NCBI GenBank assembly: GCA_016875665.1
Contig: VGPA01000006.1
Coordinates: 1-17,871 of the forward strand
DNA length: 17,871 bases
Origin: Chloroflexota bacterium
Lineage (GTDB): Bacteria; Chloroflexota; Limnocylindria; P2-11E
Direction: 5' to 3'
The notes below the pieces were generated by a model, which was not told where the DNA came from, searched no databases, and saw only the letters and a program-made list of their open reading frames with translations. Below, one piece after another: positions 6,049-12,826 of this stretch; position 1 is the stretch's first letter, and each line of letters opens with the position of its first letter. Made by a program: the position numbers and the translations under genes.

Positions 6049-6446
6049 ACACCTTGATGACGAAGGTTCCGGCGACCTTGTCGTGCCACCCCTGCTTGTT
6101 CGGGTCGAACGCCACCCAGATGACGCCGAGGAAGAAGCAGGCGAAGGACACGATCAGCATGACGTAGCGCACGAGCGCGCCGCCGTAGGTCAGGGCCGAG
6201 CCGTCCGTCTTGATCACCTTGAGGTTGAAGATGCGCATGCCCAGGGTCGGGCCGCCGCTCGAGGCCGACCAGAAGTACAGGTAGTAAGCGATGCCGACGA
6301 GGGTCGAGAGGCCACTGCCGCTAGTTGGGTCGCCGCCGAAGAGGATCGAGTTCAGGATGTTGCCGACCACGGCGAGGATGACCGCATCGACGATGAGCGC
6401 GAATGCCGAAGCCCGCCTTGGACTGCGCGACGGTCACGACAGACAA
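6047..6446 (-). pseudogene. RDD-family membrane protein with an N-terminal frame break
   Basis: From 6370 leftward the frame gives a clear RDD-family protein: a helix with ILNSILFGG, another with VGIAYYLYFWSASSGGPTLG, the family motif G-M-R-I-F-N-L-K-V-I, a third helix (RYVMLIVSFACFFLGVIWV) and the typical end DPNKQGWHDKVAGTFVI. Its own frame continues upstream as the first RDD helix (ALIVDAVILAVVG) but meets a stop with no start codon. A neighbouring frame starts at TTG 6446, six bases after AGGAGG, and reads LSVVTVAQSKAGFGIR, the normal approach to that helix. The frames join at about 6394-6402, in ATTCGCGCTC, and need one base removed or two added. RDD proteins are small polytopic membrane proteins, some with Na+/H+ antiport activity. 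It is upstream of arsC with essentially no gap. Confidence 0.7.
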
Positions 6447-6469
6447 CCCGCACCTCCTATCGGGCGCGC

Positions 6470-6479
6470 AGCATATCCT
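6470..6479. promoter_or_regulatory. Overlapping divergent -10 elements
   Basis: AGCATATCCT reads TATCCT rightward (6474-6479), exactly six bases before the GTG at 6486 of the MFS gene. Leftward it reads TATGCT (6475-6470), 24 bases before the TTG of the RDD gene. Rightward transcription would be leaderless, while the leftward transcript carries AGGAGG. No -35 boxes are recognisable. Confidence 0.35.
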
Positions 6480-6485
6480 GCGCCT

Positions 6486-7772
6486 GTGCGCCGGGGGCCT
6501 CTTCGACACCGCTGGTTCGCGGCGTTCACGGGCGGAGTCGCCCTCGGCTCCGTGGCGGACGAGATCTCCCAGCTCGCGCTACCGCTTCTGGTCCTCGAGC
6601 TGACGCAGTCGCTTGCGGCCGCGGCCTTCCTCCGGGTGCTCCAGTTCGTCCCCTACATCACCCTCGGCGCGTTCGTTGGAACGGTGATCGATCGTGCCGA
6701 CAAGCGGCGCCTGCTGCTCCAGGCCGATGCCGTTGGGATCGTTCTGACCGTGGCCATCCCACTGTCGGTCCTCGCCGGCTTCTTTTCGCTGGAGCTCCTG
6801 TACGCCCTCGCGGTCCTGCTCGGGATAGTCGAAGTGGTTCGCGGTGTCGCGACGGATTTCGCTGTCGTACCCGCGCTCGTGCGGGAAGACGAGCTCACGG
6901 AAGCGAACGCGATCTACCTGGGTGCCGCCCGTGCGGCTCGGATCGTCGGACCGGTGGCGGGCGGGCTGGCGATTCAAGCGTACGGAACGATGTCGGCGTT
7001 CTGGCTGGCGAGCCTCGCGTTCGTGCCGACCGCGATCGTGCTCCTGCGCATGCCGAAGCACCTGCTCCTCCCCTCGCACGCACCGGGGAGCCCGCTTCGG
7101 CCGGGCACGCTCCTGCGCGAGACGGCGGAGGGATTCGCGCATCTGGCGCAGAACCGCATCCTCCGGCTCGTGTGCCTGCTCCTCCTCATCGGGAACCTCG
7201 GCGGACAGGGCACGCAGACGCTCCTCATCTACGCGCTCAGCGTCGAGCAAGGCCTGTCCGCCGGCGCCATCGGCCTGTTCTTCTCGGTGGGAGGCATCCT
7301 CGCGATCGTGGGGTCGGTGGCCTCGCCCCGGCTCACGCGCGGGCGTCCGCTCGGCGCGACCATGCTGCTCGCGCAGCTCTGCGCGGGCATCACCGGGATG
7401 GGCCTGGGCGTGGTCCGTGACATCGCGACGATGACCGGAATGTTCGCGGTGCGCCAGTTCGCGAACGCCGCGTGGATCGTCTACGCCTTCACGCCGCGTC
7501 AGCGTGAGGTGCCCGCCGCGCTCCGCGGCCGAGTCAATGGAGCCTTTCGCACGGTCATCCTCACGACGAGCGCCGCCTCCCCTGCGCTGCTGTCGGCGAT
7601 CCAAGCGGCCGCCGGGACGAGCGCCGCCCTTGCCGCCGGTGGCGGCTTCGTGGTGTTCTCGGCGACGCTCCTCGCAGGCACCGAGCTCCGCCGCTACGAC
7701 GTCCGCCCGGCCGAGGAGATCGCGAGGGCAGAAGCGCCCGCCGGGCTCGAGGACCCCCAGAAGCGCGGATGA
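6486..7772 (+). CDS. MFS transporter, EntS-like exporter family
   Basis: This 428-aa polytopic membrane protein has the hydrophobicity of a 12-helix major facilitator. The cytoplasmic motif A between helices 2 and 3 is visible as GTVIDRADKRRLL (about residues 65-77). The N-terminus MRRGPLRHRWFAAFTGGVAL and the A-D-E-I-S-Q-L-A-L-P-L segment are typical of the MFS_3 / enterobactin-exporter-like group, which mainly expels small molecules by proton antiport; the substrate cannot be told. The start is GTG 6486. The frame is open further upstream, but that part overlaps the divergent RDD gene. There is no ribosome site; a -10-like TATCCT sits six bases before the start, suggesting a leaderless message. 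The stop overlaps the next gene's ATG by four bases (ATGA), so the HTH protein is co-translated and may regulate it. Confidence 0.9.
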   Translation: MRRGPLRHRWFAAFTGGVALGSVADEISQLALPLLVLELTQSLAAAAFLRVLQFVPYITLGAFVGTVIDRADKRRLLLQADAVGIVLTVAIPLSVLAGFFSLELLYALAVLLGIVEVVRGVATDFAVVPALVREDELTEANAIYLGAARAARIVGPVAGGLAIQAYGTMSAFWLASLAFVPTAIVLLRMPKHLLLPSHAPGSPLRPGTLLRETAEGFAHLAQNRILRLVCLLLLIGNLGGQGTQTLLIYALSVEQGLSAGAIGLFFSVGGILAIVGSVASPRLTRGRPLGATMLLAQLCAGITGMGLGVVRDIATMTGMFAVRQFANAAWIVYAFTPRQREVPAALRGRVNGAFRTVILTTSAASPALLSAIQAAAGTSAALAAGGGFVVFSATLLAGTELRRYDVRPAEEIARAEAPAGLEDPQKRG

Positions 7773-8398
7773 AGGACGACGGCTGGATGACCCTCGGCGA
7801 GGCGAGCCGCGCGCTCGGCGTCGACCCGGACACGCTGCGGCGCTGGAGCGACGCGGGCAAGGTGGACGTGTTCACCACACCCGGCGGGCACCGCCGGTTC
7901 CGCCGCGAGGCGATCGAGGCGCTCCTCCCCCGCCCCCGGCCCGCCCGCCGCCGCGCGCTCTCCGGGCTGGGCGAGACGCCGGACCGCATCGCCATGGAGT
8001 TCCGCAAGCGCGTGCGCTCCGGCCTCGCCGACCAGAGCTGGCACGAGCGGCTGGACGAGGACTCGCTCCGCTGGTTCCGCGAGCGCGGCATGCGCATGAG
8101 CCAGCTCCTGATCGCCGCCATGGACGCCGCGCGCCGCGAGAGCCGGGAGCAGCTCCTCGCGCAGGCGGAGCAGCTCGGACGCGAATACGGGGCGGAGGCG
8201 GCTCGGCGGGGTCTCTCGCTCGGCGAGGGGACACAGGCGTTCCTGTTCTTCCGCGCGCGGTTCATGGGCGAGATCGCGGCGGTGGCGCGGCGCCGCAGCC
8301 TCGACGCGACGCATGCCGCCGCCCTCTTCGCCGAGGCCGACCGGACGCTCGACCGCGTGATCCTCGCGCTCATCGCGGGCCATCAGAGCGCCGAGTAG
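7769..8398 (+). CDS. MerR-type HTH protein with an RsbRD-like helical domain
   Basis: This is a 209-aa cytoplasmic protein. Residues 6-55 form a MerR/excisionase-type winged helix: MTLGEASRALGVDPDTLRRW, then the wing TTPGGHRRF and a second helix. After a short Arg/Pro linker, residues about 72-205 are all helical and charged, with ALFAEADRTLDRVILALIAG near the end. This second part resembles the RsbRD N-terminal domain (sensor domain of stressosome-type proteins and some phosphatases), but that match is weak by eye. The likely role is a one-component regulator in which the helical part senses or dimerises. Its ATG overlaps the MFS stop, so control of its own operon is a reasonable guess. There is no cysteine cluster, so it is not a metal or redox MerR. 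Confidence 0.8.
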   Translation: MKDDGWMTLGEASRALGVDPDTLRRWSDAGKVDVFTTPGGHRRFRREAIEALLPRPRPARRRALSGLGETPDRIAMEFRKRVRSGLADQSWHERLDEDSLRWFRERGMRMSQLLIAAMDAARRESREQLLAQAEQLGREYGAEAARRGLSLGEGTQAFLFFRARFMGEIAAVARRRSLDATHAAALFAEADRTLDRVILALIAGHQSAE

Positions 8399-8401
8399 GC
8401 T
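8396..8401 (+). promoter_or_regulatory. Possible leaderless -10 element
   Basis: TAGGCT, overlapping the TAG stop of the HTH gene, lies exactly six bases before the GTG at 8408. It matches the nAnnCT-N6-GTG arrangement. Read-through from the HTH gene is equally possible. Confidence 0.3.
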
Positions 8402-8407
8402 CAGGGT

Positions 8408-9613
8408 GTGAGCGGGACCGCGGCCGCACGGGCCGTACGGGCGATCGACGAGCGGCGCGAGGACTTGGTCGAGCTCTCGCTTGCGATCCACCGCGATCCC
8501 GAGATCGCGTACCAGGAGCATCGGGCCGCGAGCCGGCTAGCCGATTTCCTCGAGCGCGCGGGCTTCGCGGTGACGCGCGGCTATCGCGGGATCGAGACCG
8601 CCTACCGGGGCGACGCGAGCGGCACGGGCCCGGGCCCCACGGTCGCGATCCTTGCCGAGTACGACGCGCTGAACGAGATCGGCCACGCCTGCGGCCACAA
8701 CCTCATGGCGATGATGGGGGCGGCCGCGGCGATCGGGGCCCGCGCCGCGCTGGCGGAGCTGCCGGGACGCGTCGCCGCCATCGGCACCCCGGCGGAGGAG
8801 GGCGGCGGCGGCAAGGTCGCGCTCCTCAAAGCGGGCGGCTTCGACGACGTCGACGCGGCGATGATCGTGCACCCGAACTCGAGCCGGACCCTCGTCGGGC
8901 GCCACTCGCTCGCCGCCAATCGCGCGACCGTGGAGTATTTCGGGCGGGCGGCGCACGGCGCCTCACAGCCGGAAGCCGGCATCAACGCCCTCGACGGGGT
9001 GCTGCAGCTCTTCAACGCAATCAACGCGATGCGGCAGCAGCTCCGTCCCGACGCGCGCGTGATGGGCATCATCACCGCGGGGGGAAGCGCCCCCAACGTC
9101 ATCCCCGACTACGCGCAGGCGCGCTTCAGCGTGCGCGCGCTCGACCGCGCGTACCAGCAGGAAGTGCTGCGCCGGTTCACGGCCTGCGCCGAGGGCGCCG
9201 CGCGCGCCACCGGCACTGAAGTGCGCATCACCGTCCCGGAGGAGGCGGGGTACGACAACATGGTGTTCTCGCGGCCGCTCGCCGAGCGCTGGGGCACCCA
9301 CATGGCGGCGTTGGGCCATCCGCCGTTCGATCCCAAGGACGACGATCGCGTCGGGTCGACCGACATGGGCAACCTCATGCAGGTGCTCCCGGCGATCCAT
9401 CCGTACGTCGCCATCTCGAACGACAACATCGCCGGCCACAGCATCGCCTTCCGGGAGGCCGCCGCGACCGAGCTCGCGCACGAGCGCGCGCTCGCGGCCG
9501 CGAAGGCGATGGCCCTGACGACGATCGATCTGCTCGGCGACCCGGACCTGCTCAGGCGCGCCCGCGCCGAGTTCGAGGAGCGCCGTGCGGGCGGGATCGT
9601 GAAGGGCCGTTAG
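8408..9613 (+). CDS. M20 family metallopeptidase / amidohydrolase
   Basis: This 401-aa cytoplasmic zinc hydrolase is of the M20D type (aminoacylase, p-aminobenzoyl-glutamate hydrolase and PM20D2-like proteins). It shows the catalytic-domain start (SLAIHRDPEIAYQEHRAA) and the metal site EYDALNEIGHACGHN (84-98, with Cys95 and His97). The catalytic glutamate segment is TPAEEGGGGK (127-136), followed by the metal His in VHPNSS (about 154). A dimerisation lid (about 180-300) includes FGRAAHGASQPEAGINALD, and the last metal His is in AGHSIAF. All ligands appear present, so it should be active in cleaving an amide or N-acyl bond; the substrate is unknown. The start is GTG 8408, ten bases after the HTH gene, with no good ribosome site. 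It converges on the lipoprotein gene with overlapping stops (TTAG). Confidence 0.9.
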   Translation: MSGTAAARAVRAIDERREDLVELSLAIHRDPEIAYQEHRAASRLADFLERAGFAVTRGYRGIETAYRGDASGTGPGPTVAILAEYDALNEIGHACGHNLMAMMGAAAAIGARAALAELPGRVAAIGTPAEEGGGGKVALLKAGGFDDVDAAMIVHPNSSRTLVGRHSLAANRATVEYFGRAAHGASQPEAGINALDGVLQLFNAINAMRQQLRPDARVMGIITAGGSAPNVIPDYAQARFSVRALDRAYQQEVLRRFTACAEGAARATGTEVRITVPEEAGYDNMVFSRPLAERWGTHMAALGHPPFDPKDDDRVGSTDMGNLMQVLPAIHPYVAISNDNIAGHSIAFREAAATELAHERALAAAKAMALTTIDLLGDPDLLRRARAEFEERRAGGIVKGR

Positions 9614-10551
9614 TCCAGCGCGGCCTTGGGGTGCTTCTTGAAGAAGTCCCACATCGCGCTCGTCGCGTCGATCCGGTCGTTCGCCCTGAGGCCCGCCGGA
9701 AGCACGGCACCTGGCCAGGTGTGCCCGTGCCCGCCCAGCGTCTGGAGCACCATCTCGGTCTGCGCGCGGCAACCCGGATAGATCGTGGTGCGCACCCCGG
9801 CCAGATCACCGGTGCTCGTGCCGGAACCGCAGGCCATCCCCGCCAGCCAGCGGTCGATGACCCGCTGGAGTGGGGCCCGGTCCTCGCGCGCGCCCGCGGC
9901 CGCAATCACCGTTCCGCCGTTCAGCGGATACTGCGGATCGTTCGTCCCGACCATGTAGTAGAGCGACGCCGCGAACTTCGACTGCGCGGCGCTCAGCTGA
10001 TCCGGATACAGGTGGCCGCCGACGGTCGCGACCGCGGCGAGGCGGTGATGCATTTCGGCCGCCGCGAGCCACGCGAGCGATCCACCGTGGCCGAACCCGG
10101 CCACGAACAGACGCGTCGGATCGATGTCGTGATGCCGTCCGACGTCGTTGATGACGGCGGAGATGTAGCCGACATCGCCGTTGCGCACGCGGCCCGCGAG
10201 GCCCGCGGGGGAGCCATCGTTCCAGAGACTCCTGTCCGCCTGCCCGAACGCGACGAGAAAGCCCTCGGCGCCCGCCTTCTCGCGCCACCCCCCGACGGCC
10301 ATGGCGGTGTCCGCCGAGCCGTTGTCCCAGAGAACGACGACGACCGGATTGCCCTTGCGCCCGGCGATCGCCGGCGGCGCATGCAGGACGTACGTCCGGA
10401 TGACCGTGTCGTGGCGCATCGTGTACTCGGTGTCGTTCGCACCGAGCGGCCGAACCGGGCTGCTGGTGGGCCGCGGGGTGGCGGGCGGAGCGGGCGCGCA
10501 GGCCGCGAGCAGCATGCACGCGGCGGCGAGGCCAACGGAAATGCGGCGCAC
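9610..10551 (-). CDS. Lipoprotein of the PHB-depolymerase / feruloyl-esterase (LpqC-like) fold, nucleophile Ser missing
   Basis: This is a 313-aa lipoprotein with signal MRRISVGLAAACMLLAAC, predicted lipid-modified Cys18, then a Pro/Thr linker. The rest follows the alpha/beta-hydrolase family of secreted PHB depolymerases, acetylxylan/feruloyl esterases and mycobacterial LpqC. The nucleophile elbow, normally G-x-S-x-G-G, reads G-F-G-H-G-G; the serine position is Gly154 (codon GGC, 10092-10090, one base from AGC). The oxyanion segment, normally L-H-G-x-G, reads L-W-D-N-G. The acid Asp205 (VGTNDPQYPLNGG) and catalytic His277 (GGHGHTWPG) are kept. It is therefore probably a pseudoenzyme that binds polymer or sugar, or one with altered chemistry. 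I prefer GTG 10551 because it starts a standard signal; TTG 10569 would add WCHGN. It is convergent with the M20 gene. Confidence 0.82.
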   Translation of the reverse strand: MRRISVGLAAACMLLAACAPAPPATPRPTSSPVRPLGANDTEYTMRHDTVIRTYVLHAPPAIAGRKGNPVVVVLWDNGSADTAMAVGGWREKAGAEGFLVAFGQADRSLWNDGSPAGLAGRVRNGDVGYISAVINDVGRHHDIDPTRLFVAGFGHGGSLAWLAAAEMHHRLAAVATVGGHLYPDQLSAAQSKFAASLYYMVGTNDPQYPLNGGTVIAAAGAREDRAPLQRVIDRWLAGMACGSGTSTGDLAGVRTTIYPGCRAQTEMVLQTLGGHGHTWPGAVLPAGLRANDRIDATSAMWDFFKKHPKAALD

Positions 10552-10594
10552 GTTCCCATGACACCACAAGCGGGCGCCGGATGATGCGGAACCC

Positions 10595-10600
10595 TACTCT
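10595..10600 (+). promoter_or_regulatory. Possible -10 element for icd
   Basis: TACTCT lies in the 116-base gap between the divergent lipoprotein gene and icd. It would give a leader of about 60 bases. It has the same nAnnCT form as other sites here. No -35 box is clear. Confidence 0.3.
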
Positions 10601-10667
10601 TAGCCGAGCAGCGCGGGCCCCGGGGGTCCGGCCGCGATCAGCCGCGACGGAGGTTCCGAGGACACCC

Positions 10668-11759
10668 ATGCCGTACGACATCACGCTCATTCCCGGCGAC
10701 GGCACCGGCCCCGAGATCGTCGCGGCGACGCGGCGGGCAATCGAGGCAACCGGGATCGCGATTCGCTGGGACGTCGTCGACATCGGGCTGCCGGCGATGG
10801 AGAAGCTCGGCGAGCCCTTCCCCAAAGCCTCTCTCGACTCGGTGCGCAAGAACAGGGTCGCCCTGAAGGGGCCGCTCACGACCGAGCTCGGTACGGGCAT
10901 GCGCTCGGTCAACGTGGCGCTGCGCAAGGAGTTCGACCTCTACGCGAACCTCCGTCCCGCGAAGACCTACAGGGGCGTGAACGCCCCCCTGGGCGACCTC
11001 GACCTCGTCGTGGTGCGCGAGAACATCGAGGACCTGTATTCGGGCATCGAGTTCGACGTGGGCACGAAGGAAGCGGCCGACATCCGCGACGCGATCGTGA
11101 AGGCGGGCGGCGCGCGGATCCGCGAGGACGCCGCGATCGCGATCAAGTACATCAGCGACTTCGGCAGCCGGCGCATCGTGAAGTTCGCGTTCGACTACGC
11201 GCGGGCCAACAAACGCAGGAAAGTCACCGCCGTCCACAAGTCGAACATCATGAAGTTCGCCGACGGCCTGTTCCTGAAGGTCGCAGGGGAGGTCGCGAAG
11301 GACTACCCCGAGATCGAGTTCGAGGATCGCATCGTCGACAACATGTGCATGCAGCTGGTGCAGAAGCCCGACCTCTACGACGTCCTGGTCCTCCCGAACC
11401 TGTACGGGGACATCGTGAGCGACCTGTGCGCCGGCCTGGTCGGCGGCCTGGGTGTCGCGCCGGGCGCCAACATCGGCGCGAACGGCATCGCGGTGTTCGA
11501 GGCCATCCACGGCTCAGCCCCGCGCTACGCGGGCCAGAACAAGGTGAACCCGATGGCGCTCATGCTCACGGGGGTGCTGATGCTCCGGCACATCGGCGAG
11601 CGCGCCGCCGGGGACGCACTCGAGGCCGCGATCACGGCGGTCGTCGCGGAAGGCAAGGACGTGACCTACGACCTCAAGCCAAAGCGCGACGACCCCACGG
11701 CCGTCGGGACCAAGGAGTTTGCCGACGCGGTCATCCGCCGTCTGAAGAAGCAAGCCTGA
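10668..11759 (+). CDS. icd: Isocitrate dehydrogenase, isocitrate/isopropylmalate dehydrogenase family
   Basis: This 363-aa cytoplasmic enzyme oxidatively decarboxylates isocitrate to 2-oxoglutarate. Visible features are the start ITLIPGDGTGPEIV (5-18), ALKGPLTT (66-72), the isocitrate-binding S-V-N-V-A-L-R-K loop (80-87), LRPAKT, VVRENIEDLYSGIEF (115-129), Lys191 in HKSNIMK, Asp224, and the family signature NLYGDIVSDLCAGLVGGLG (244-262) with metal ligands Asp248/Asp252. Ser80 and the following N-V-A-L-R favour isocitrate over isopropylmalate. The length is that of short NAD-type enzymes, yet the cofactor loop HGSAPRYAGQNKVNP has Arg286, Tyr287 and Val293, and Tyr334 follows; these match Lys344, Tyr345, Val351 and Tyr391 of the NADP-type E. 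coli enzyme. The start is ATG 10668, with GAGGA five bases upstream. It precedes mdh on the same strand. Confidence 0.92.
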   Translation: MPYDITLIPGDGTGPEIVAATRRAIEATGIAIRWDVVDIGLPAMEKLGEPFPKASLDSVRKNRVALKGPLTTELGTGMRSVNVALRKEFDLYANLRPAKTYRGVNAPLGDLDLVVVRENIEDLYSGIEFDVGTKEAADIRDAIVKAGGARIREDAAIAIKYISDFGSRRIVKFAFDYARANKRRKVTAVHKSNIMKFADGLFLKVAGEVAKDYPEIEFEDRIVDNMCMQLVQKPDLYDVLVLPNLYGDIVSDLCAGLVGGLGVAPGANIGANGIAVFEAIHGSAPRYAGQNKVNPMALMLTGVLMLRHIGERAAGDALEAAITAVVAEGKDVTYDLKPKRDDPTAVGTKEFADAVIRRLKKQA

Positions 11760-11765
11760 GCGAGG

Positions 11766-11817
11766 GCGGCTTTGCCGCGACGAGTGAAGTCGAGGCGGAG
11801 CCAGCGTAGCGAAGCGA
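11766..11817. repeat. Palindrome-rich intergenic element between icd and mdh
   Basis: The 86-base gap holds a GCGGC-TTT-GCCGC hairpin (11766-11778), then CGAC/GTCG (11778-11792), then a purine-rich AGCG/GCGA-repeating stretch (CAGCGTAGCGAAGCGAGC). It looks like a dispersed intergenic palindrome or a processing site between two cistrons. There is no T-tract for termination. Confidence 0.4.
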
Positions 11818-11845
11818 GCATCGAGCAGTGAGGGAGAGAAGCAGC

Positions 11846-12826
11846 ATGACAGCCGTTCGTGTCGCGGTCACGGGGGCCTCGGGCCAGGTCGCGTATTCGA
11901 TCTTCCCGCGCATCGCCGCGGGCGAGATGTTCGGCAAAGACGTCGAGGTCGATATCCGGCTCGTCGACATCCCCCCGATGATCGAGAAGACCAAAGGCGT
12001 GATGATGGAGCTCGAAGACGGCGCCTACCCGTTGCTCGCCGGCCTCTCCGCGACCTCCGACCGCATGATCGGCTTCAAGGACGCCGACTGGGTGCTGCTC
12101 GTGGGCTCCCGCCCGCGCGGACCCGGGATGGAGCGCAACGACCTGATCGGCGCGAACGGCCCGATCTTCGTCGACGACGGCAAGGCGATCGCCGCGGTCG
12201 CGGCTCCCGGCGTGCGCGTCGCGGTGGTCGGCAACCCGTGCAACACGAACTGCCTCATCGCGCGCGCCGCGGCCGGGCCGAAGGTGCCGGACGACCGGTG
12301 GAGCGCGATGACACGCCTCGACCAGAACCGGGCGCGCTCCCTGCTCGCCGCGAAGACCGGGGCTCGCGTCCGTGACGTCAAGAAGCTCGTGATCTGGGGG
12401 AACCACTCCAGCACCCTGCTCCCCGAATTCGGCAACGCCACGGTCGGGGGCAAGCCCGCCACGGCAGCCGCGGAGAAGGGGTGGCTCGAAGGCGACTTCG
12501 TAAAGGAGGTCCAGGGGCGCGGCGCGGCCATCATCGCCGCGCGCGGCGTCTCGAGCGCCTTCTCCGCCGCGCAGGCGGTGGTCGACCACGTGAAGAGCCT
12601 CCTCACCCCGACCCCGGCCGACGACTGGTTCAGCGCCGCGGTGGTCTCCGACGGCTCGTACGGCGTGCCGAAGGGCCTGGTCTCGTCCTTCCCGCTCCGC
12701 TCGACGGGGAACGGCGGCTACGAGATCGTGCAGGGCGTCGCGCTCGACGCCTTCGCGAAGGGGAAGCTCGACGCGACGGTCGCCGAGCTCCAGAAGGAGC
12801 GCGACGTGGTGAAGGACCTGCTCTAA
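11846..12826 (+). CDS. mdh: Malate dehydrogenase (NAD-dependent, cytosolic-type subfamily)
   Basis: This 326-aa cytoplasmic enzyme interconverts malate and oxaloacetate. The nucleotide-binding start is VAVTGASGQVAYSIFPRIA (7-25), and the NAD-selecting acid is Asp41 in RLVDIPP. Substrate arginines lie in the mobile loop GSRPRGPGMERNDLIGANG (Arg91, Arg97). VGNPCNTNC carries the NAD-ribose/substrate Asn. The catalytic pair is Asp159 in TRLDQNRA with Arg162, and His187 in IWGNHSST. These place it with the two-domain cytosolic/chloroplast-type MDH group found in many bacteria. The start is ATG 11846 after GAGGGAGAGAAG; an in-frame GTG at 11828 is less likely. It is 86 bases downstream of icd, so the two are probably one transcription unit. 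Its stop overlaps that of the convergent AlkZ-related gene by four bases. Confidence 0.94.
   Translation: MTAVRVAVTGASGQVAYSIFPRIAAGEMFGKDVEVDIRLVDIPPMIEKTKGVMMELEDGAYPLLAGLSATSDRMIGFKDADWVLLVGSRPRGPGMERNDLIGANGPIFVDDGKAIAAVAAPGVRVAVVGNPCNTNCLIARAAAGPKVPDDRWSAMTRLDQNRARSLLAAKTGARVRDVKKLVIWGNHSSTLLPEFGNATVGGKPATAAAEKGWLEGDFVKEVQGRGAAIIAARGVSSAFSAAQAVVDHVKSLLTPTPADDWFSAAVVSDGSYGVPKGLVSSFPLRSTGNGGYEIVQGVALDAFAKGKLDATVAELQKERDVVKDLL

Noticed and set aside
5876..7420. A 514-aa rightward open frame
   Set aside because: Antisense to RDD/arsC and out of frame with the MFS gene; low-complexity charged sequence.
7504..9219. A 571-aa rightward open frame
   Set aside because: It runs through MFS, HTH and M20 genes in the wrong frame and has no recognisable motif.
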